Assembly (NCBI GenBank): GCA_002284615.2
Contig: MU070403.1
Span: 39,683-59,808 of the forward strand
DNA length: 20,126 nt
Origin: Dunaliella salina
Lineage: Eukaryota > Chlorophyta > Chlorophyceae > Chlamydomonadales > Dunaliellaceae
Reading direction: 5' to 3'
In this document: positions 1 through 9,055 of the stretch, in pieces
Position numbering within the stretch: the stretch's first letter is position 1
How the letters are laid out: each line of letters opens with the position of its first letter
The notes under the pieces: model-generated
The model's input: the letters and a program-made list of their open reading frames with translations, nothing else
Database searches by the model: none
What the model was told of the DNA's origin: nothing
Program-made: the position numbers and the translations under genes

Positions 1-35
<35 letters not shown>
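1..35. repeat. (TG)n microsatellite at window edge
   Basis: Perfect TG dinucleotide repeat that runs off the left edge of the window. It lies in the intron upstream of the first visible meckelin exon, whose acceptor is at 88-89. Reading it as protein gives only Cys-Val repeats, so it is not coding. Confidence 0.95.
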
Positions 36-36
<1 letters not shown>

Positions 37-89
37 CGTTCAACACTTGAATTGATTGGACTGTACTTGCTGCCGCGTTTTGCTTGCAG

Positions 90-2399
90 TTTTGGCTGGG
101 AGTACCGGAACGACTGTGATGTAAACCTATCTGATGTCCTAGAAGAGATGCCTAAGACTCGGGAGCCGGTGTTCTATGATGCCTTCCTACGAACGGGCAC
201 TGACACGCTTTACCCAATCCCAGTGAAAGTCACCAATTTTGATGAGTCTGCCGGCAACAGTGGCGATGAAGGTGCTTTGATTCTTGGCAGGGAGGACACG
301 CTTAGACTTTTCGTTGTTCATTTGTGCTAGACAGCAAGCTCTTGGGCGGTCATTGCTTTTTTCAAGGCAGCATGCACACACACTTTTGATAACACCACTT
401 GTGGGTCCCCAACCTGCCGTTGTCCCACGCTGAGTTTTGCCATAAGCTGGACGCGCATCAGTTGTATGTATACGGTGTTGGTTGGATTTTTACCTCTGCA
501 TTTGGCTGGCCAATACTGCAACCTAATTGCGACATGAGATACCAAACGACAGGACCTGTTCCCTTCCCGCCTGTTGCATGGAGCATTGCCTTCACATTGC
601 TTCCCCTGGCGTTCCTTGTGCTCAGGCGCTGTCCGTCGCTTTTTCTATATTGACGGAGCCCTGGGCACGAGCCAAGGTAGCTCCCCCAATTCAGCAGAAT
701 TCCAGGTTGTTCAGTACCCTTCTACCTTCCGGCTGGTGATTACACAAAGGCCGGACCCAACAGATGAGATCTTTCCGCCTCAGATCTTTATTACGTAAGG
801 AGAACCTTTGACTCGTTGCTCCCAGGCTGATGCGCTTTTGGGCTAATAGCTGCAGGTGGAAGGAAAATGTCCTCAGGTTGCATTGGATTAGCAAAAAAGG
901 CCCTCTTTTTGTTGCCAGCAGTGACATGTTTAAAAAAGAAAAATTGACTGTGCATTGAATTCAAGCAAGCTATGGCTCTTTGCTTCCTGTCAGGTACACC
1001 TCACAGCAGGTGAATTCAGGGCAAGAGCCGAGCACTCCATCCCGCGTGGAGTTTTCTGTGGAGTACTTGAATGGCGGCAACCTTGAGGAATCCTTTGACA
1101 ACGCTTTTCACATTATGCTCATTGTGTTCCTGGTAAGCAATCCTGTTTTTGTGTATGCTCATTGTGTTATGCTCATTGTGTATGCTCATTGTGTTCCTGG
1201 TAAGCAATTCTGTTTTTGAGGTGCAACCCAATGCGTGGCACACATCAGGACAGGGTTGGCACCCAGGCTAGCTAGCTCTAACTTGCAAAGACCTCCCTCT
1301 AATTGAAATCAGCTGCTTTTCTAGATGGTGTTGAACGTGAAGCAAGAATCACGGTCGTGCTCTCTTCTTTAATTTACTTTTCCATCCTCAATGCGTGCTA
1401 AGCTCCTAAACTTCCAACCATTTCAGGCTGCACCGCTAAAACTTGCAGGTTGCCATCGCATTCCCAGTCATCTGCTGGAAGATCCTGCGTGCATACAAGC
1501 GAAGTAAGGGTGCACGAAATGACCAAGTAAGCTTCTGCCGCTTCCTGACTATCATTTGAAATGCAACGGCGCGTTCAGCAATGCTGCATCTAACATTGCT
1601 TTCCTCATAATTATTTTCTCCACGCAGGGTCTGTTCATTTACATGAGTGTCGCCCTGATTGATGCTGCAACATTTGCACTGTTCCTGGTTGTTGGCCTTG
1701 TTGGCCTTTACCAGCTGATCTTGTACAAGCTGCAAGCTGCAGTCTTTTTCATGATCCCCAGAGATGAGGACCTTGTGAACTTCAGGTGCGAGGCTGCTAG
1801 GGTCCTCCTGACCTATTGTTTGGGCATCAGTACCTGGCTGCGTGGTTTCCTTGATTGCTTGAGGTGGCGTTGCTTCAGATTTTGCTTGCAGCAGGGGCCT
1901 GCTTTGTGTTTCCATTCTCAATGCTTTGATTCCAGCATATGAAAGCGAGTGACAACACGTGCAGGGCCACTGTGATTGTTGCCATTGTGGGCCAAGCCGT
2001 GGGCCTGCTCTACATGCTATGGAAGCAGGTCACTGTGGATGTGTTCTTTCTGGACTGGGAGCGACCGAGGAAGGTTTTGTCTCGAGATGGTGGGTCTTGG
2101 CTGTGCTCCATTTCTGTCACAACACTGCTGAGACCAAGGGAATGGTGTCCACGATGTTCACTTCCTGGGGACTAGCACAATGAGTACACAACTGTTGCTG
2201 GATGGAGCCTTAAGGTTGGTTATTGCTCGCACAACAAACCTGTAATCAAGCCTGGCCATGCTGTTGTGACTTCATGTTTGCAGGGCGTGGAGAGGAGGAT
2301 GCAGACGTCAGCGCCTGGCGGCTGCTCTTGATTGCAAACAAATTTGCAGACCTGCAGACCGTGCGCGTCACCTGCCCTGCCTTTACGCTCCTGATGATG
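90..2399 (+). CDS. TMEM67: Meckelin exons 1-7 of the window: distal ectodomain and first membrane segments
   Basis: Exon 90-271 encodes an extracellular stretch (GWEYRNDCDV..., FYDAFL, LYPIPV). Exon 626-794 begins with RRFFYIDG, a good match to the meckelin ectodomain, and ends at the donor GTAAGG. Exon 994-1132 ends in a hydrophobic run (HIMLIVFL) that continues into exon 1449-1526 (VAIAFPVICWKILRAYKR), giving one membrane span followed by basic residues. Exon 1628-1785 is strongly hydrophobic (ALFLVVGLVGLYQLILY), as is exon 1965-2089 (VIVAIVGQAVGLLYMLW), which ends with the family hallmark DVFFLDWERPR. Exon 2284-2399 carries VSAWRLLLIANKFADLQT. Introns in this block are 101-354 bp. An 18-nt GT...AG stretch inside exon 626-794 stays open in frame and is far too short to be an intron, so it is kept as coding. 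Confidence 0.9.
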
Positions 2400-5300
2400 G
2401 TGAGGGTGCATGTGCATGCATGCATGCTCCTTGTCATCAGCTCATGGCAGCGCGTCTCTTGTGCATGATGCTTTTGAAGCATGTCTGGTGATGGATGATG
2501 GAGCATCCGGTGTGTTGATGCTGACATAAGTGGAAAGTGCTAGTGGAATGGACCATTTGGTCTGGCAGGTGGTTTGCTCAGACTGTCCTACTGGTTGTCT
2601 CAATGTGAGATCTTTCAAGAAACTGCGGGAGTTTTCCCATTGTTTGGTTGTTGTTCACTTGCATGTGAATAGGGATGGGTAGCCACCTCGTCGAGCCTCG
2701 TCTAGGGCTAGGCTAGGCTAGACAAGGCTTGGCGAGCCTATTTTGCGGATGGGGCTGACACTAGCTGCGAACAAGGATCACCTAAAACGTGAGAGAGAAA
2801 ATCGTGAAACACGCCCCCGAATTCCCAGAAAATTCCCTGAGGGGGCTATCTGGGCTATACTGCCAGGCATGCTCCTTCCCGACTTTATTTATCAAATCTA
2901 ACCACGCCAACCATTTTGATTTGTAAGAATATTAAATTTACCAAAAAATGATGGAAATTGGAGGACCCCAGATCACTTCCCTGGCCTCAGATCACCCAAA
3001 AGCGGCCCATAGCTCCACCTTGGGGCCAAGTTTTCGCTCCCATAAAATTTTTCTAATAACTCTTTTGTAATATGCTAACATCTTGCATATTCAAAAATAG
3101 GAAAGAAGGAGGTCAAATTTTGACCTCTTTGGCACCCCCTTTAACCAGATTTCCTCCAAGGGAAGTGGCTGAAATTTCGTATTTCACCAACCACTGGGTC
3201 TTTTCACTCCATTTTTTTTGCAACGATATCCTTTCACTACAAGGATTCCAAATCACTACAAATCACCCAATTTGATGCAGTGGGTGATCTGGAATGGAGA
3301 TTTGGTGGTGTAAACTAGGGGTTCACGTTGCGACTGATTAAGCATGGTCTGCGTGACTGGTAATATTGAAACCCTAGTACTACAGACAGTGAATCTGAGC
3401 TTCAGGATTACCAGTAACGGAGGACGTGCGCAAGGAGCATGCCAAAAACACCTGATTTTGGGCCTCGGATAGCCCACTCTGGAATATTCCCAGAAAATTC
3501 CAAGACAATTACATAAAGTACATACAATGTCTGGGGAATTGTTACGGGATGACACAAATGAGAGCAGTATGTTAGGGTAGATGTGGGTGAGAAAAGGATG
3601 AACATGCAGCAATATGGTGGAGCTCCAATGCAAGCTGGTGCTGTCTTTGAAGCATCCAGGCCAGGGTTGCCTGGTTCGGGGGTTGACAAATAAAGTTCGC
3701 AAACAGTTTGATAAAGTCCGTGACTCGACAGATTGTTCGAACGAGCGTTTGCCTGCAGGCTGGTGGCAGGGAAGGGGGTGACAACTGCACCTCAATCATC
3801 TCTCCCCCCTCTCCCCCTCAGCCCCTCTTGCATAAACGATGATGGGGAAGGACAAGGAACTTTTTTATGTCAGTCTGGGGGGTGTAAGGGCTGTAAGGGG
3901 GGTGTCAAGCTGGTGTCAAGGGGGTGTTCAGGGGATGTCAAGGGTCCATTTTTGGCAGAGGGCATGAAGTTCTTCGAACTGACAATGTGAACTTCGCGTA
4001 CAGTTCGAAAAAGTTCGATTTCTCGAACAGCTCAAATCAAGCAACCCTGATCCAAGCAACAGGAGACAAAAAGCAAGGCATGGTGGTGGCAGTGCATGAG
4101 TGTTGTGCTCGTAGCTGGTTGAGCAATGTGCTGTGCAAGCTGAGATGCAAGCTGTGCAACACACTGCTCAGCCCATCTAACCCTGCTGATGTGTGCAAGA
4201 CACCTTGAAGCCAAACTTGCTGGAGTGCGCCAGGAAGCTGATTGAAGTGCGTTGCAACAGCTAGAAGTTCACTGAAGACGACCTGAGGCCAGCTTGAGCA
4301 CAAGCAGATTAAGGACGCGTACTGCTGGAGGAGGCAGTGCAGTGACAGGGGGAAAGGTCATGAAGGCGGGGACAATTGGAACGCAAACTGAACTGTTCTA
4401 ACTTACCCCGGCTTGCTGGACAGCCGCTCCACCTATATTTATTCATTGAATGTTTTTAAGAAGGGGCCTAGAAAAACTCAGATCGAATGGGGCCTTCTAT
4501 GAAAAGCAGTTTTCTGACCATAACCTCCCAACTAGGCCCTACCCATATAGGGCTAGCCTAGAAGAGGCTCGACGAGCCTATTTGGCAAAGTGGGACACCC
4601 TGTTTACCCATGACTACTTGTGAAGCTCAGCTAATTGTCAGCCTGCCTTCAAGCTGCGCTTACTGTTTTACTCCTTCTGTGTCCTTTACGGTTGGCTACC
4701 GTTGCTTCTTACAGGCAAGGGTAGGATCTGTATTTTCGTAATGAGCCCTGTCCAAAGCACAGCATTTTCATAGTGTGCTGTCGAAGGAAGAGGCGTGCTT
4801 AGTTTAATCCACCCATGTCTTCTATGCAGGTGTTGATCCTGATTGGCGCAAATGTTCAGAATGCTGGCGAAATTACTCCCAAGCAGGGGGATTTTGACAA
4901 CACGTACCGCACCACCCAGCCAAGCATTGTTCTCAGATGGGGCATACAGGTATGTATGCACTTCAGACACAGACCCAGGCTGGGGGTGCACTCAGGCTGA
5001 AGAAGGTCCAGGTACCCCTGTGTGGGCTTGCATTTTGCCTGGGGAACCATGTGACAGAGAGCAGTCTGAATAAAGTTCAAGAGCGCTTTCTTTACCTTTT
5101 TCTGTGCTTGTCCTCTTTCTGTGGGCCTCAATGAAGCCTGTGGGTTTGTCATTGTCTTTCTGCAGACAGCCTTCTTCCTAGTTTTGTTTCTGGGCCAGTA
5201 CCTGTTCCGGAGGCTCCTCTATTTCCCCTATGTGTCCAATCCCATCACCAACTTCGTGGATTTGATGTACCTAGCAAACATCAGTGCCATCATTCTTGAT

Positions 5301-6041
5301 GATCGGCACGTGGGCAGCTATATCCATGGCCGCAACAATGCTCAGCATGCCAACACTACCTTGAGGTAAATTTAATGGTCTGCCTCAGATCGCTGCATGT
5401 CCAACTGCATGTGTCCCTGCAAAAGGAAATGTGCGTTTGCATCAACCAGCTAGCTACTTTATAGTTTTCGTTCGTTTTGACCAACCAACTTGCTACTCGC
5501 ACATGCAAAATCAAAGCTTTAACCAGCTAACTTGCTACCTGCACATGCATGCCGAGAAATTTCTCAAAAAAGAATTCTTGCATCCTTTTTGACTTGAATC
5601 TTGACGTCTCTTATTGTTTGCCTGTGCCAGTCTGAGGGCGGCTAAAGCATGGTGCGGGTTGGCTGGGAGTTGACTGCTGTGACTTGATCTCAACAAGTGA
5701 ATGTGCAGGGGATTGAACAACGAGCTGGACAAGGAAAGCGAGGGGCTTGTTGCCCACCGTGGATTCGTCCCCACTTACCAGGGGAGCAGGGAGAAGTGCG
5801 AGAACCAAGTTTTCCAAATCTACATCACAGAGGCAGTGCGGAGGCAGTATGAGGCCACGATGACCCAGAGACTGGCACAGGTCAGGGTTGGGTGCTGGGT
5901 GCTGAGCTACACGCTCTGGATGAAGTCCTAGCACCTTGCGTTCCTGTCTTCTGTGTAGAGGATGCTGCAGAAGGACCTGCATTCCTGCTTTTCAGATCAC
6001 CCATTGGCATGCTTTGCGTATGCGCGCGCGCACACGCGCGT

Positions 6042-6124
<83 letters not shown>

Positions 6125-6143
6125 NCACACACACACACACCCA

Positions 6144-6213
<70 letters not shown>

Positions 6214-7101
6214 ATGCATTGAGGACCTGCAAATCTGGTGAGCGCCAATTTTGTGATGCAATAGGCTGGCCCTATCGACATAAGTGGTCAAGCTGGGCCG
6301 TGACTTTCAAAAACTTCTGGCACCTTGTTGTCCTTGCACTCGAAGTTCCATTTTCCAGGTAGCAATCATTTCCATCGAACAAACATTCCCTGCTTTGTAC
6401 TGGCAGGTCCAACATGAGGCGCGGATCAGGCAGGGGCAGATGCTCACCTTCTTGAAGGGCACAGGCAAGCCAGAGGAGGCTATGCTGGCTGCCAACGATG
6501 ATGTGTCTGCCTTGTTCCGGGAGATGATCAACGATGTGGAGCGCAACTACGCAACGCAGGCAGGTTCTGAGATGCTGATTTCATCATGTACGACCCTCCT
6601 TGCTGGCACCAGTTTCAGCATCTCCTCCATTGATCATGACAGCTCGAAGTGCAAACAGCAAGTTCTTGCTGGGGATCATCTGTTGCATACGTTGCAGGTT
6701 GTGGATCCCTCCTACCCGCAGCTCCTTCTCCAGCTTCCACCAGAAGCCTCAACTTACAACACAGTATTCGTACATGACTATTTTAGGAGTTTTACAGAGA
6801 CAATGTTCATTGGGAATGAGGTGAGCTGCCTTGCCTGTTTTCAAGCAGCACTCTGCTTGTTTGAGATGCTCTCATCTGCTGCAAAATCCCTAAAACAGTA
6901 CATGCTGTTCTTTTCACACAGGTGCGTCTCTTTGTCTTTGAAGCACTTTTCTTCATGGCTGTGGACCTGGCCTTGAATAATGCAGCAGTGACTGCTCTCA
7001 TCACCTACGTCATGGTCCGCGTTGTGGCTCTGGTTCGCAAAGCCTTTGGCATACTGAACATTTCACAGAAGACCACAATAGATCTGCATTTCCTGGTTTG
7101 A
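90..7101 (+). CDS. TMEM67: Meckelin (TMEM67/MKS3), 3' two-thirds, 13 exons, 5' end outside window
   Basis: Meckelin is a multi-pass membrane protein of the ciliary transition zone (MKS module). Known roles are gating ciliary membrane content and, in animals, acting as a Wnt/Frizzled-like receptor. The exons read by splice site and phase are 90-271, 626-794, 994-1132, 1449-1526, 1628-1785, 1965-2089, 2284-2399, 4830-4949, 5166-5365, 5709-5880, 6407-6559, 6698-6820 and 6922-7101 (stop TGA 7099-7101). They sum to 1915 bp and about 637 codons, with every junction in phase. Animal meckelins are near 1000 residues, so the signal peptide, cysteine-rich region and start of the ectodomain lie upstream of the window. 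Diagnostic motifs are FFLDWERPR, a YIHGR motif (5326-5340) and the C-terminal run from GNE through the final membrane segment to HFLV. All introns are GT-AG except intron 11 (GC-AG). Exon borders come from consensus and phase only. Confidence 0.93.
1112..1218 (+). repeat. Imperfect tandem duplication copying an exon end and its 5' splice site
   Basis: The segment at 1114-1150 (exon tail, donor GTAAGC at 1133 and following intron bases) recurs almost exactly at 1183-1218. Two extra copies of the unit TATGCTCATTGTG lie between them. The second copy carries an intact identical donor at 1200-1201. Using it would add 67 nt, which shifts the frame and soon reaches a stop, so the first donor is taken as the functional one. 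Confidence 0.85.
2662..2669. repeat. Target-site duplication, left copy (outer hAT-like element)
   Basis: CATGTGAA abuts the outer element's left end. Its partner is CTTGTGAA at 4617-4624, with one mismatch in eight. Confidence 0.65.
3654..3661. repeat. Target-site duplication, left copy (nested MITE)
   Basis: ATCCAGGC abuts the MITE's left terminus and pairs with ATCCAAGC at 4050-4057 (7/8). Confidence 0.6.
3662..4049. mobile_element. hAT-like MITE (388 bp) nested inside the larger element
   Basis: The left end is CAGGGTTGCCTGGTT. The right end, reverse-complemented, is CAGGGTTGCTTGATT: 13 of 15 agree, and CAGGG is a common hAT terminus. The flanks are ATCCAGGC (3654-3661) and ATCCAAGC (4050-4057), a 7/8 match of the 8-bp length expected for hAT. 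TTCGAA-type motifs recur near both ends (around 3690-3745 and 3970-4030), as subterminal repeats often do. There is no transposase frame. Because it sits wholly inside the 2670-4616 element, it inserted later. Confidence 0.68.
3877..3944 (+). repeat. G-run cluster with GGTGTCAAG-type tandem units inside the MITE
   Basis: Six G-runs occur in 68 bp: 3877-3882, 3888-3890, 3897-3902, 3920-3924, 3931-3934 and 3942-3944. They are spaced by short GTGTAA/GTGTCAA-like units that look like degenerate tandem repeats. The sequence could form a G-quadruplex on the + strand; no function is implied. Confidence 0.6.
4050..4057. repeat. Target-site duplication, right copy (nested MITE)
   Basis: ATCCAAGC directly follows the MITE's right terminus and differs from the left copy at one base. 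Confidence 0.6.
4617..4624. repeat. Target-site duplication, right copy (outer hAT-like element)
   Basis: CTTGTGAA directly follows the right terminal inverted repeat and matches the left copy at seven of eight bases. Confidence 0.65.
4830..7101 (+). CDS. TMEM67: Meckelin exons 8-13 of the window: C-terminal membrane and coiled cytoplasmic region
   Basis: Exon 4830-4949 ends IVLRWGIQ and runs into exon 5166-5365 (TAFFLVLFLGQYLF, then NPITNFVDLMYLANIS and YIHGR). Exon 5709-5880 is charged and probably helical (NNELDKESEGLVAHRGFVP..., RRQYEATMTQRLAQ). Exon 6407-6559 continues as VQHEARIRQGQMLTFLKG. Exon 6698-6820 carries VHDYFRSFTETMFIGNE. Exon 6922-7101 supplies the last membrane span (FVFEALFFMAVDLAL) and the C-terminus KTTIDLHFLV followed by TGA. 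This order matches the meckelin C-terminal half, including the short tail after the last span. The fit around exons 11 and 12 is collinear with the family only if intron 11 is removed. Confidence 0.92.
5446..5552 (+). repeat. Short degenerate tandem repeat in meckelin intron 9
   Basis: The pattern ACCAnC...TTGCTAC...GCACATGCA occurs about three times (near 5447, 5480 and 5521), with the two best copies ending in GCACATGCA. It lies wholly between the donor at 5366 and the acceptor at 5707-5708, so it is intronic and non-coding. Confidence 0.6.
6018..6212. repeat. CG/CA alternating tract and long (CA)n microsatellite in intron 10, with an unresolved base
   Basis: An alternating GTATGCGCGCGC...GCGCGTG lead-in (6018-6042) passes into about 170 bp of CA repeats (6043-6212). 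The tract is interrupted at 6125 by N and around 6140-6149 by CCCACACCC. Alternating purine-pyrimidine DNA of this length can adopt Z-form. The N suggests the true repeat length may be collapsed. Apparent Thr-His or Cys-Val proteins here are artefacts of the repeat. Confidence 0.95.
6560..6697 (+). other. Intron 11 of meckelin, inferred GC-AG intron, 138 nt and open in frame
   Basis: The exon ends ...ACGCAG at 6559 and is followed by GCAGGT. The acceptor GTTGCAG ends at 6697. The nearest GT (6564) leaves the wrong phase for the next exon, so a GC donor at 6560 is the only local choice that keeps the frame. The 138 nt are a multiple of three with no stop, so retention would add 46 residues. 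The flanking protein is collinear with other meckelins without those residues. Confidence 0.65.
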
Positions 7102-7340
7102 GGTGCTGCGGAGGTTTCCAAGATGCCTTGTCACGTTAAATTTTTGGGATTGCCAAATCATAGTACAAACGAGTGTGTGAAGTGTCACCTATTTTTAGGT
7201 GGATTGTTTTATTGGGATTTCTCTCTTAGTAAACCTTCTGTTCCACCTTTCCAATGAGGTTTGGCTCCGTTTCTGTCATCCCCGGCCTTTTGCCAGGGGT
7301 GCCCTGTCCCTGATGTAACGCTGACATGGTGAAGCTGGTC
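7102..7340 (+). other. Putative meckelin 3' UTR with TGTAA at 7314-7318
   Basis: This is the sequence just after the TGA. A TGTAA pentamer, the usual green-algal poly(A) signal, occurs at 7314-7318, about 213 nt past the stop. A single 5-mer is weak evidence, so cleavage near 7330 is only a suggestion. Confidence 0.35.
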
Positions 7341-7934
7341 CACACCTGCTGCGTCTGCCCCAAGAATTCTCTGCGTGCTGCAGCCAAGCCAGCCCGGCTG
7401 CTGAGCACTCTGCAGCTAGACCAAGATCATTTAAGCAGCAGCACGAAGAGCAAGCAGAGTCAGTCCACTCGCAACTCCAGCCATCAGCTTGTGTGAACCT
7501 GTCCTTTGTTGGATGGCTTTTGCCGAGTCTGGACGTTAAAGCATCCATGTATAGCCTGCTTCCAGAACAGTCGAAGTGCTATGACGGTGATTGAGCATGA
7601 CAGCCTGAAGCAGTTGGACACCTTCAATGGGTAAATGGTGGGCAAATTATCATGCACAAGAAAATGTGATTAATTATGGATTTAGAGGACAATTAGCTAT
7701 GGCAGAGATATTAATGTGGGGTTCAAGCTATGGGTGATTAGGCATTGGCCCCCAACTGGCCATTTTTAAAATTGTAATGCTGCAGAGACCTCCAGCCAAT
7801 GAAACTGAATACCAGCCAGTAGTACAAGTGGATGCCAAGATGAAGATTGGCCAGTCTGGGGTGCACATATGCTTTTGTGCCTCCGATATTCCCCTCAAGA
7901 AAACTGTACACTTTCCCATGACTTCCCTGCCTAA
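7341..7934. other. Intergenic DNA, no gene recognised
   Basis: Frames here are short and carry no recognisable motif on either strand. The right part may include the end of the LINE 3' UTR, because the motif GAAAATAAAAGAAAAG at 7936-7951 is shared with the LINE fragment at 17670-17685. Confidence 0.5.
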
Positions 7935-8074
7935 AGAAAATAAAAGAAAAGTCTACGCAAGGCCAAAGGCCGCGCGCATTAAGGGAAGAACCCCTAACAA
8001 AAGTTAGAGGCCTCACCAGGGGGCCCTCTATCTAAACTAGACAAAACTAGCCTAGGAGAGAGCAAGAGACAAAA

Positions 8075-8590
8075 CTAATGGGGACCCGGAGGATTGCTTG
8101 CCATGCCCCTGAGCGCTCGGACTCTCCTTTTTCCAGCTGCCTCCGCGCGCCCAGCAAACCCCCTCCCAGACGCCCCCTGAAAGCAAAGTGCATGTCTAGT
8201 CTTCATGATGGTGGGTAATCTTTGGACGGCATGGTCCCTAAGCTGGGATGCTAACGATTTAGCTTTTTGTTTGGTCAGGCCCAGATTTCTGAGAGGTGTA
8301 ATTGTATAATCATTGTAAATCGTGCCACCCACACCAATTCAGATGATGTGCAAAGTCACTTTGTTATTCCTGTTTGGGTTTCTTAAGCTGCATGTTTTAA
8401 GTCTGTTTATGATGTGGGAATGTTGAGCCTGCGCACGTTCTAAAGTGATGAAGGAATTTGTGTCAGGGCAGAAATTAAGTTTAATGAGGTGGATGTCCCT
8501 ATCTTGTGGGGGGATCTTGAAATTGACGAGTGGGCTTGTCTGCCTGGGATAGGGCGCACAAAGAGAGCATCAGGGCGGCTTTAGTGCCGC
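8075..8590 (-). pseudogene. Restriction-like endonuclease (RLE) tail of the LINE, catalytically degraded
   Basis: RPDAL is encoded at 8565-8577, with the Asp at 8569-8571. It is followed by DIHLIKLNFCPDT, where the active E-x-K is expected. Here these read K and N (8480-8482, 8474-8476), so the nuclease would be inactive. Downstream come GVGGTIYND, TPLRNLGLTKQKA and HAVQRLPTIMKTRHAL, a C-terminal extension also present in the other two LINE fragments in this window. In such LINEs this PD-(D/E)xK nuclease nicks the target. The stop is at 8075. Confidence 0.72.
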
Positions 8591-8629
8591 GCAGGTGAGG
8601 CAGTGCCATTTTGGAAAACTCAGTCTGAA

Positions 8630-8960
8630 ATAGCTCAAGAGATGTTTTCTGGGACTTGATGCCTTGGATGAGCCATACCGGCCTTTACTGAGCGCTTCTA
8701 CACAGAGGCTATGGGCCGCATGGTGTCTGTTGGTGTGCATCCCACTCATTGTTGGGATGGTACACCTAAGCAGAGCGTGGTAATTGTTGTCCGTGTTTGC
8801 ACAGAGTGGGCATCTCTATCAGATTTAGAAAAGTAGAAGTTGCAGGCATGGCTCTGTGTGTACAGTGTATCCGTTCGATACTTCGTAAGATTTATCTGTT
8901 GTTTAAGGGTAATCTTTGGATTTGTCCAGAAGGAGTTGCTAATCTCCTTGTTTGCAAGTT
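8630..8960 (-). pseudogene. CPLC zinc-motif region between RNase H and RLE of the LINE
   Basis: Reading down from about 8930: KITLKQQINLTKYRTDTLYT, then CPLC (first Cys at 8810-8812), TDNNYHALLRC, and RHHAAHSLCVEALSKGRYG. A C-x2-C-x8-H-x4-C arrangement is the zinc-binding motif that precedes the endonuclease in RLE-bearing LINEs. The whole zinc motif is in one frame. The same motif order occurs in the fragment at 18945-19145. Confidence 0.7.
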
Positions 8961-9055
8961 GAGGTATTGGGTTGTGAGCTTTAGTGTTTGCATTTGTGGT
9001 GGGTGGTGTGGCATCGCTAAGCTTCTGTTACCTCTGGTATTGGTAACCAGAGGTG

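Larger units (their letters stand above)
2670..4616. mobile_element. hAT-like DNA transposon in meckelin intron 7, apparently non-autonomous
   Basis: The left end reads TAGGGATGGGTA and the right end, reverse-complemented, reads TAGTCATGGGTA: 10 of 12 positions agree. The flanking 8-mers are CATGTGAA (2662-2669) and CTTGTGAA (4617-4624), a 7/8 target-site duplication. Eight-base duplications are typical of the hAT superfamily. A subterminal inverted pair lies at 2687-2706 and 4557-4576, matching at 19 of 20 positions. The longest internal reading frame (3256-3795, minus) shows no BED zinc finger, catalytic or dimerisation motif that I recognise, so the element looks non-autonomous or decayed. 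Superfamily assignment is inferred from end structure only. Confidence 0.7.
2400..4829 (+). other. Intron 7 of the meckelin gene, enlarged by transposon insertion
   Basis: This intron runs from the donor GTGAGG at 2400 to the acceptor TCTATGCAG ending at 4829. It is 2430 bp, against 101-526 bp for the other introns. About 1.95 kb of the excess is the hAT-like element at 2670-4616. Without that element and one target copy the intron would be roughly 475 bp, in line with its neighbours. No exon was recognised inside it. Confidence 0.85.

Noticed and set aside
677..694. GT...AG pair within exon 626-794 as an intron.
   Set aside because: Only 18 nt long, and the sequence stays open and in frame, so it is read as coding.
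1436..1921. 161-codon minus-strand frame.
   Set aside because: It is antisense to two meckelin exons and their intron and has no recognisable motif.
3256..3795. 179-codon minus-strand frame inside the hAT-like element as a possible transposase.
   Set aside because: No BED finger, catalytic or dimerisation motif; it also crosses the left end of the nested MITE.
5882..6362. Several long Cys-Val or Thr-His reading frames across the CA tract, and similar ones at 4-110 and 13343-13470.
   Set aside because: Dinucleotide repeats without stops give open frames in both strands; no protein is implied.
9030..9054. Inverted repeat ACCTCTGGT...ACCAGAGGT as a terminator or regulatory hairpin.
   Set aside because: A 9-bp stem in a eukaryotic LINE remnant with no context; not distinguishable from chance.
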